Below, piece by piece: positions 59,368 through 64,000 of a stretch of DNA of 64,000 nt. Numbering within the stretch: the first letter of the stretch is position 1; each line of letters starts with the position of its first letter. Source of the DNA: JAOUGY01 sp963785075 (GTDB lineage Bacteria > Actinomycetota > Acidimicrobiia > Spongiisociales > ZC4RG35); NCBI GenBank assembly GCA_963785075.1, contig CAWATW010000010.1, positions 372,001 through 436,000 on the forward strand, read 5' to 3'. A program made the position numbers and the translations under genes. The notes under the pieces are model-generated. The model was not told where the DNA came from, ran no database searches, and saw nothing but the letters and a program-made list of their open reading frames with translations.

Positions 59368-60612
59368 TCAGAGTCTCGCCTTCGACTTCGCACGCAGGTA
59401 GGCGGCCACGCATCGCGACGAGAAGTCATGGAGTGGTGCCTCCACCACCTCCACCCCCCGATGGGTCAACAGAGCGGCGACCGCCTCCTTGGCCGATACG
59501 AGCTGGATGGCCGCTGCGGTCCGCATGAGGTCACCGCGTCCCTCGGCGGGAGTCTCGATTGCCGCCACCAGATCGGGGTCGGTGACAGAAGCGACTGCGA
59601 CTGCGTGCTTCCGAGCGAGGATCGGGACTGCTCGTGCGAGCGGACGTGCCGCTGCCTCATCCACCAGGTCGGTGAGGATCAGGACGAACGCTCGCTTCCG
59701 GCCGAGGACCGAACGGAAGGCCAGCTCGAAGTCCGAATCGTCGTCGTCGGGCTCGAGGTCGTGAATCGCCTGGACCACAGACCGTCCGCCATCGCGCCGC
59801 GGAGCCAGCGTGCGACGGATCACCCGTGAGAAGGCCACGACACCGACCCGATCCCCGACCTGGTCGGCGACGGCGGCCAGAGCTGCGACGGCATCGACCG
59901 CGGCATCGAGCCGTGTGCGGTCTTCGATGCGCGATGCCATGAGTCGCCCGCAGTCCAGGAGGCAGATGATGTCCCGGTCCTGTTCGACCCTGAACTGGTT
60001 CGACATCGGTGTGGCGAGTCGGGCCGTGGCCGACCAATTGAGCTGTCTGATGTCGTCATCGGGGCGGTACTCGCGCACGGACTCGAACTCGGTCCCCAGA
60101 CCGAGCGGTCCTCTGGTCCGGCGGCCTTCCTCCCGGAAATGCCCCATGCGAACCGATGCAGCAATCCGGCGGGCCGCGGGCATGTCCGGGAAGACCGTGA
60201 CCGTGCCAGTGTCGCCGCTCCGGTGATACCACGCACCGAGACCCAGTGGTCCCACCGTGCGGGTGGCGACGGGGACGAGCGGATGAGCGCCGCGGCGGAG
60301 TGCTGTGATCTCTGCTGTGAACTGGCGACCGCCCTGCTGCGGCTCGATCGTGAGGTCGGGTGTGGACGCCTGACGGAGGGCGATTCGAGGCCAGCGGCCG
60401 GTCGCCCGGAGAGACAAGGGCGAGGGGACTCCGCGGCTCAGGATCGGGCTGACAGTCCGACGGATGTCGGGGACGGAATGCACGGTCCAGGCATCGATGC
60501 CCGCCGCGAGAAGAACGATGCACATGATCCCGCCTGCGACTCGCCACGGAAGGAAGACGCCGGTGAATGCCGCCACCGCCAGGAGGCCAACGGTGCGCCA
60601 GGTGACGCTCAC
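59368..60612 (-). CDS. DUF58 family protein (vWA-like)
   Basis: 414 aa. Two N-terminal membrane helices (within the first 40 residues) are followed by the DUF58 motif GTEFESVREYRPDDDIRQLN and WSATARL near residue 180, then a vWA-like fold with IICLLDCGRLMASR. DUF58 proteins work with MoxR ATPases, which lie immediately upstream (4-base overlap, 60609-60612). Last gene of the minus-strand operon. Confidence 0.88.
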   Translation of the reverse strand: MSVTWRTVGLLAVAAFTGVFLPWRVAGGIMCIVLLAAGIDAWTVHSVPDIRRTVSPILSRGVPSPLSLRATGRWPRIALRQASTPDLTIEPQQGGRQFTAEITALRRGAHPLVPVATRTVGPLGLGAWYHRSGDTGTVTVFPDMPAARRIAASVRMGHFREEGRRTRGPLGLGTEFESVREYRPDDDIRQLNWSATARLATPMSNQFRVEQDRDIICLLDCGRLMASRIEDRTRLDAAVDAVAALAAVADQVGDRVGVVAFSRVIRRTLAPRRDGGRSVVQAIHDLEPDDDDSDFELAFRSVLGRKRAFVLILTDLVDEAAARPLARAVPILARKHAVAVASVTDPDLVAAIETPAEGRGDLMRTAAAIQLVSAKEAVAALLTHRGVEVVEAPLHDFSSRCVAAYLRAKSKARL

Positions 60613-61538
60613 CGCGGTACTTCGATCGACGACAGCGCCGTCTTGACGGCTTCGTCGGGGCGGTAGCGCTCGAGTTCCGCCTCGGGGCGGAGCACGATGC
60701 GATGGCGAAGCACGGGGAGGGCAACCCTGTTCACGTCGTCGGGCGTGACGAAGTCGCGCCCGGCCAACGTGGCAATCGCCCGCGCCGACGCCAGCAGATG
60801 AACCGCGGCGCGTGGGCTGGCGCCCACCTCCACGGACGGAAGGCCACGCGTGGCGCGAACGACCGCTGTCAGATAGTGGAGGACCGGATCTTCTATGTGG
60901 ATCTGGCTCACCTGGTTCCTCAGGTCGAGGAGCTCCTCACCATTCGTGACGGGGCGTACGTCGTCGAGCGTCGCGGGCCGGACCCCATCACGAGCCAGTC
61001 GCAGCATCCTCATTTCTGCGTCTTCGCTCGGATAGCCGACGTCGATCTTCATGAGAAACCGGTCGAGTTGGGCCTCCGGGAGCGGATAGGTTCCTTCGTA
61101 CTCGATCGGGTTCTGTGTGGCCACGACGAGGAACGGTGACGGGAGGGCGTGCGACGTTCCGTCGACGGTGACCTGGGATTCGGCCATCGCCTCGAGCAGG
61201 GCCGCCTGTGTCTTCGGCGGTGTTCTGTTGATTTCGTCGGCCAGCAAGATGTTCGTGAAGACCGGGCCGGGGCGGAAGCTCAGCTCGCCGCTGCGGAGCG
61301 CCATCGTGCCGGTCAGATCGGACGGGAGCATGTCGGGCGTGAACTGGGCACGGCCGAACTGCAGGCCGGTAGACCGGGCAAAGGCGTTTGCGAGCAGAGT
61401 CTTGGCGGTCCCGGGAACGCCTTCGAGCAGGACGTGTCCTCCGACGAGGATGGCGGCGACGAGGGCGTCGACGGGCCCGTTCTGTCCCACCACCACCTTG
61501 GAGACCTCGGTTTGGATTCGCTCTCTCAGGTCGCTCAC
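60609..61538 (-). CDS. MoxR-type AAA+ ATPase
   Basis: 309 aa. Walker A LLEGVPGTAKTLLANAFA near residue 37, Walker B ILLADEINRTPPKTQAALLE, sensor region VVATQNPIEYEGTYPLPEAQ and DRFLMKIDVGYPS are complete. MoxR ATPases act as chaperone-like motors, often with vWA proteins. It overlaps DUF4350 upstream and DUF58 downstream by four bases each. Confidence 0.93.
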   Translation of the reverse strand: MSDLRERIQTEVSKVVVGQNGPVDALVAAILVGGHVLLEGVPGTAKTLLANAFARSTGLQFGRAQFTPDMLPSDLTGTMALRSGELSFRPGPVFTNILLADEINRTPPKTQAALLEAMAESQVTVDGTSHALPSPFLVVATQNPIEYEGTYPLPEAQLDRFLMKIDVGYPSEDAEMRMLRLARDGVRPATLDDVRPVTNGEELLDLRNQVSQIHIEDPVLHYLTAVVRATRGLPSVEVGASPRAAVHLLASARAIATLAGRDFVTPDDVNRVALPVLRHRIVLRPEAELERYRPDEAVKTALSSIEVPR

Positions 61539-62689
61539 AGACGTTCCCTTTCGGTCAGATGTGCCAGCAGGCGCTGGGCTTCGAGCATGGTGTCTTCGTC
61601 GGTCGGGTCCAGTGCCCGCTCGAGATCATTCGGGTCCAGTCCCAGTTCCTGTGCCCGGTCCACCAGTGTGTCCGGCGGGGCGTCGGCCGGTACTCCGATT
61701 CGCCGTGCGACCACCTCACGCAGCCGAACCGGCACGAGCTCGGCCGCCTCGACCGGGTCACCCATACGCGCCATCAGTCCGGCGACTGCGTCGACCAGCT
61801 CACGCCGTGGAGGGGCGATGCTCCGCTCGGTCTCCTCCGGCGGCCCGAACCTTCGTCCGTAGGTGATCAATGCCAGCAGGAGAACGGGGATGAGGAGCAG
61901 GGTCACTCGACGTACCGATTCCGGGAGTGCCGCCAGCAGACCGGTCGGCGTCTCGGACGCCGGGTTGGCCATGAAGCCGTGCCTCACCTCGTCGAATCGG
62001 ACCGGACCGTCCGGAATGAGGGAGACGATCCACGGACCGTTCTGCTCGAGCGAGGGGTTCCACAGCATCGAACTGTCGGCGATGTACACCACCACGCCCG
62101 CGCCCACCTCGTATGCCGCGGCAATCGGCGGGTCGCCCGCCAGCGGGAGGAGATCCGAATCCGTGTCGATCGAATAGACGCCGCCGGTGATGAGGTCGCC
62201 GGTGATCCCTCGCACCGGTGTGACGATCGGGGCAGTGGACGCCCCGGAGAACCCGAGTCTGAGGTCGTCGGGCAGCACATCTCCGATCAGGTCGGGATGC
62301 GGCCGTCCGGACACGATCAGGCGGCCGCCACCTTCCAGCCACGTCACGATCGATTCGATCTCGGTCGCAGAATACGTCGACCGAAAGCCCGGGTCCAGGA
62401 TCATGAGCGTCCCCCCAGGGTCCAGGCCGGTCAGGGGTGCAATGGCCGGTAGCACCGGATGGCCGAGCTGTTCCAGGAGCTCTCCCAGGGCGGCCGTGCC
62501 GTTGACGTCGGTCACGAAGACGGAGCCGTTTGGCCCCGTTCCCGAACGGTCGCGTCCGAACTCGGCCAAGGCCCAGCCCACGATCGCCACCAGTATCAGT
62601 GCCACGATCAACGTCTGGAGGTTGGATCGGGTGCGACGGCCTTCCTCGGTGATCGTGGTGCTCGCGGTCCACGAGCGCCGGTCGGTCAT
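61535..62689 (-). CDS. DUF4350 domain membrane protein
   Basis: 384 aa. One helix near residues 26-44, then an extracytoplasmic domain with GSVFVTDVNGTAALGELLEQ and LMILDPGFRSTY (the DUF4350 GATase-like fold), a second helix near 275-292 (VTLLLIPVLLLALITYGRRF), and a cytoplasmic helical tail. Function unknown; consistently found with MoxR and DUF58. Overlaps both neighbours by four bases. Confidence 0.85.
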   Translation of the reverse strand: MTDRRSWTASTTITEEGRRTRSNLQTLIVALILVAIVGWALAEFGRDRSGTGPNGSVFVTDVNGTAALGELLEQLGHPVLPAIAPLTGLDPGGTLMILDPGFRSTYSATEIESIVTWLEGGGRLIVSGRPHPDLIGDVLPDDLRLGFSGASTAPIVTPVRGITGDLITGGVYSIDTDSDLLPLAGDPPIAAAYEVGAGVVVYIADSSMLWNPSLEQNGPWIVSLIPDGPVRFDEVRHGFMANPASETPTGLLAALPESVRRVTLLLIPVLLLALITYGRRFGPPEETERSIAPPRRELVDAVAGLMARMGDPVEAAELVPVRLREVVARRIGVPADAPPDTLVDRAQELGLDPNDLERALDPTDEDTMLEAQRLLAHLTERERL

Positions 62690-63387
62690 CTCTTGGCCCC
62701 GGTCAGCGCTGCCCAGCGGTCGGCTGCCGATCGTGAGTCACCCCGTGACGCCGGTTTCTTTCCGTACACAACCTGGTCGAACTGCGTGGCGAGCCCATCA
62801 AAGGTCGGATCGCCCAGCCGTTCCGAGATGGCGCCGTTGGACAGTCCCGGATAGAAGTCGATGCGGCCGTCGGCGTCGAGCCGCAGCAGACCGGCGACGA
62901 ATCGGAGCCGGATCGCCTCGGCATGATCCCCGGCATCGTCGGCTCCGACCGCCCGAGCTTCGAGCTCGTCGGGGTCGGTGCCGATCTCGAGAATGCGCTC
63001 GATGGTGGCACGGCGTTCGATGTCCCTGGCGCGCCGCCTCGCAAGAACCCACGTAGCCGCGGCGGCTGCCACGAGCACAACGATCGGACCGATCGCCGTC
63101 ATCGCGTTGGTGGCCAGCAGCCGCACGAACCACGCGACGACCCGGGTCCCGATCTCCCAGACGATCGCGATCATCCTTTCGAGCCAGTCGTACAGCGGAC
63201 CGAGGAGGCGTTCGAGAATCGTCGGCTCGTCCCGTACGTATCTGGGGTCGGCGAGGATCGTCCTCACGCGGTCGACGACGTCATCTCGGTCGACCGGCGG
63301 TCCGTCGAACCTGCTCGCCACCGAGCCGGCCAATCGGGACACTGCGGCCCTCGTGGCGGCGCCCCCACCTTCGAACAGCTGGATCAC
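62686..63387 (-). CDS. DUF4129 domain membrane protein
   Basis: 233 aa. A helix near residues 95-128 (MTAIGPIVVLVAAAAATWVL) divides an extracytoplasmic N-terminus from a cytoplasmic DUF4129 region with DDAGDHAEAIRLRFVAGLLR, LSNGAISERLG and FDQVVYGKKPA. Some relatives are fused to transglutaminase domains; here it stands alone. Operon member; starts five bases after the upstream gene. Confidence 0.84.
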   Translation of the reverse strand: MIQLFEGGGAATRAAVSRLAGSVASRFDGPPVDRDDVVDRVRTILADPRYVRDEPTILERLLGPLYDWLERMIAIVWEIGTRVVAWFVRLLATNAMTAIGPIVVLVAAAAATWVLARRRARDIERRATIERILEIGTDPDELEARAVGADDAGDHAEAIRLRFVAGLLRLDADGRIDFYPGLSNGAISERLGDPTFDGLATQFDQVVYGKKPASRGDSRSAADRWAALTGAKR

Positions 63388-63392
63388 CGTGC

Positions 63393-64000
63393 TCAGCCGA
63401 GGCCAAACGGATCGGTCGGATCGGCTGTCGTCCCGGTGGAAGTGCTGGGCGGGGGGCCCAGGTCGGCGATCAGTCGCTCGAGGTCGTAGCCTTCCTTGCG
63501 GACCCGCTGGTCGTAGTACAGAGCGACCACCACAGCGGCGGTGAACGGCAGCGTGATCGCCGTTGCGAGGCCTGAAATGAGCGTGTTCGCCGCCAGATAT
63601 CCTCCCGAGAACACGGCCTCAGGCGACTCGGCGAAGCCGCTCCCGAAGGTGACGGCGATCTGGAGCGGTGCGGTGACGATGCTCGTGATCACCGCCACGA
63701 GGAGCGACGTGACGAAGAGCATCCCGAAGACCCGCCACCATGCGCCCTTGACGAGGTTGAACGACCGCCCCAGCGACCCCAGCGGTCCGGCGCCCTCTGC
63801 GATGAGGGCTGCCGGGGCCAAACCCCAGGCTGCGTACAACCAGACACCCGGAGCGATGCAAAGCAGAACACCGAGCATGACTCCGATGCTCGAGATGAGA
63901 GTGAGCCCGATCATCGCCGGCAATCTGCTCAGTCCGAATCGAAGGGCGTCGCCCGGCTCGATCTTCACGCCCCGGTAGTTCTCGCTGTAGATGCGGGTGG
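63393..64000 (-). CDS. Membrane protein, N-terminus outside the window (partial)
   Basis: At least 202 codons are present. GTG 63968 could serve as a start, but the frame is open to the window edge and the added residues (TRIYSENYRG before VKIEPGDALRFGL) read naturally into the protein, so the gene almost certainly continues to the right. Four hydrophobic segments are visible with FNLVKGAWWRVFGMLF and TLPFTAAVVVALYYDQRVRK, resembling the repeated membrane domain of DUF7544/glycerophosphodiesterase-associated proteins. A Pro/Thr-rich tail ends the protein. First gene in the window of the MoxR operon. Confidence 0.75.
   Translation of the reverse strand, partial: TRIYSENYRGVKIEPGDALRFGLSRLPAMIGLTLISSIGVMLGVLLCIAPGVWLYAAWGLAPAALIAEGAGPLGSLGRSFNLVKGAWWRVFGMLFVTSLLVAVITSIVTAPLQIAVTFGSGFAESPEAVFSGGYLAANTLISGLATAITLPFTAAVVVALYYDQRVRKEGYDLERLIADLGPPPSTSTGTTADPTDPFGLG

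Noticed and set aside
1..64000. tRNA and rRNA genes, insertion sequences, prophage
   Set aside because: I looked for tRNA T-loop patterns, transposase motifs and phage structural genes and found none that I could support.

Overview
The window is high-GC bacterial chromosome, densely coded, with many GTG starts and 1-4 base stop/start overlaps. The gene set points to Actinomycetota: an AdnA/AdnB-like helicase-nuclease pair, an InhA-like FabI, a long mycobacterial-type PlsB next to PlsY, a homodimeric AceE, and the order rpmB-DAK2-recG-rsmD-coaD-yceD-rpmF-plsX-rnc. A deep non-mycobacterial lineage such as Acidimicrobiia is my best guess, but this is inference. I saw no tRNA, rRNA, transposase, phage gene or CRISPR array.

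Layout. 0-2.8 kb: end of a sugar ABC importer (binding protein tail, two permeases) and a membrane gene with a doubtful start. 2.8-7.2 kb: ankyrin protein, DUF1992, membrane protein, then moaB, xdhC and coxG, a molybdenum-hydroxylase accessory set. 7.2-14.9 kb: HD-GYP protein fused to extracellular cadherin-like repeats, aceE, alpha/beta hydrolase, radical SAM protein. 15-19.2 kb: winged-helix regulator with an ABC-2 exporter. 19.2-30.2 kb, minus strand except dtd: DUF456, plsB, (dtd), plsY, adnB, adnA and a stand-alone Fe-S RecB-like nuclease.

30.2-34.2 kb is the least ordinary part. Three small membrane or hypothetical genes sit among about 2.3 kb of non-coding DNA. The first non-coding block (30.2-31.47 kb) is a chain of strong hairpins, several capped by GNRA tetraloops on the plus strand only, followed by seven tandem 35-bp units. 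The second (33.09-34.14 kb) has seven copies of a longer unit built around a 7-bp stem with a GCGA loop. I read the first block as a candidate structured RNA and the second as a hairpin repeat array. Neither matches a class I can name.

34.2-45.2 kb: fabI, a GAF histidine kinase, hydrolase, membrane-anchored MurF-like ligase, ddl, a stand-alone RAM domain, rpmB coupled to a cold-shock-like gene, fakA/yloV and recG. 45.2-50.6 kb: FetB-like permease, stand-alone LigD-type polymerase, two ATPase-permease ABC pairs. 50.6-57.5 kb: rsmD, coaD, a DivIVA-like coiled coil, a flavin amine oxidase, hsp20, a miniature DnaJ, DUF177, rpmF, plsX, rnc. 57.6-64 kb: RDD and SpoIIM-type membrane genes beside a minus-strand operon (membrane protein, DUF4129, DUF4350, MoxR, DUF58) running off the right edge.

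Shared themes are phospholipid initiation (plsB, plsY, plsX), fatty-acid synthesis (fabI, and fakA as a possible fatty-acid kinase), double-strand-break processing (adnA, adnB, recG, LigD-Pol), peptidoglycan precursors (MurF-like, ddl) and ribosome biogenesis (rpmB, rpmF, rsmD, rnc, DUF177).
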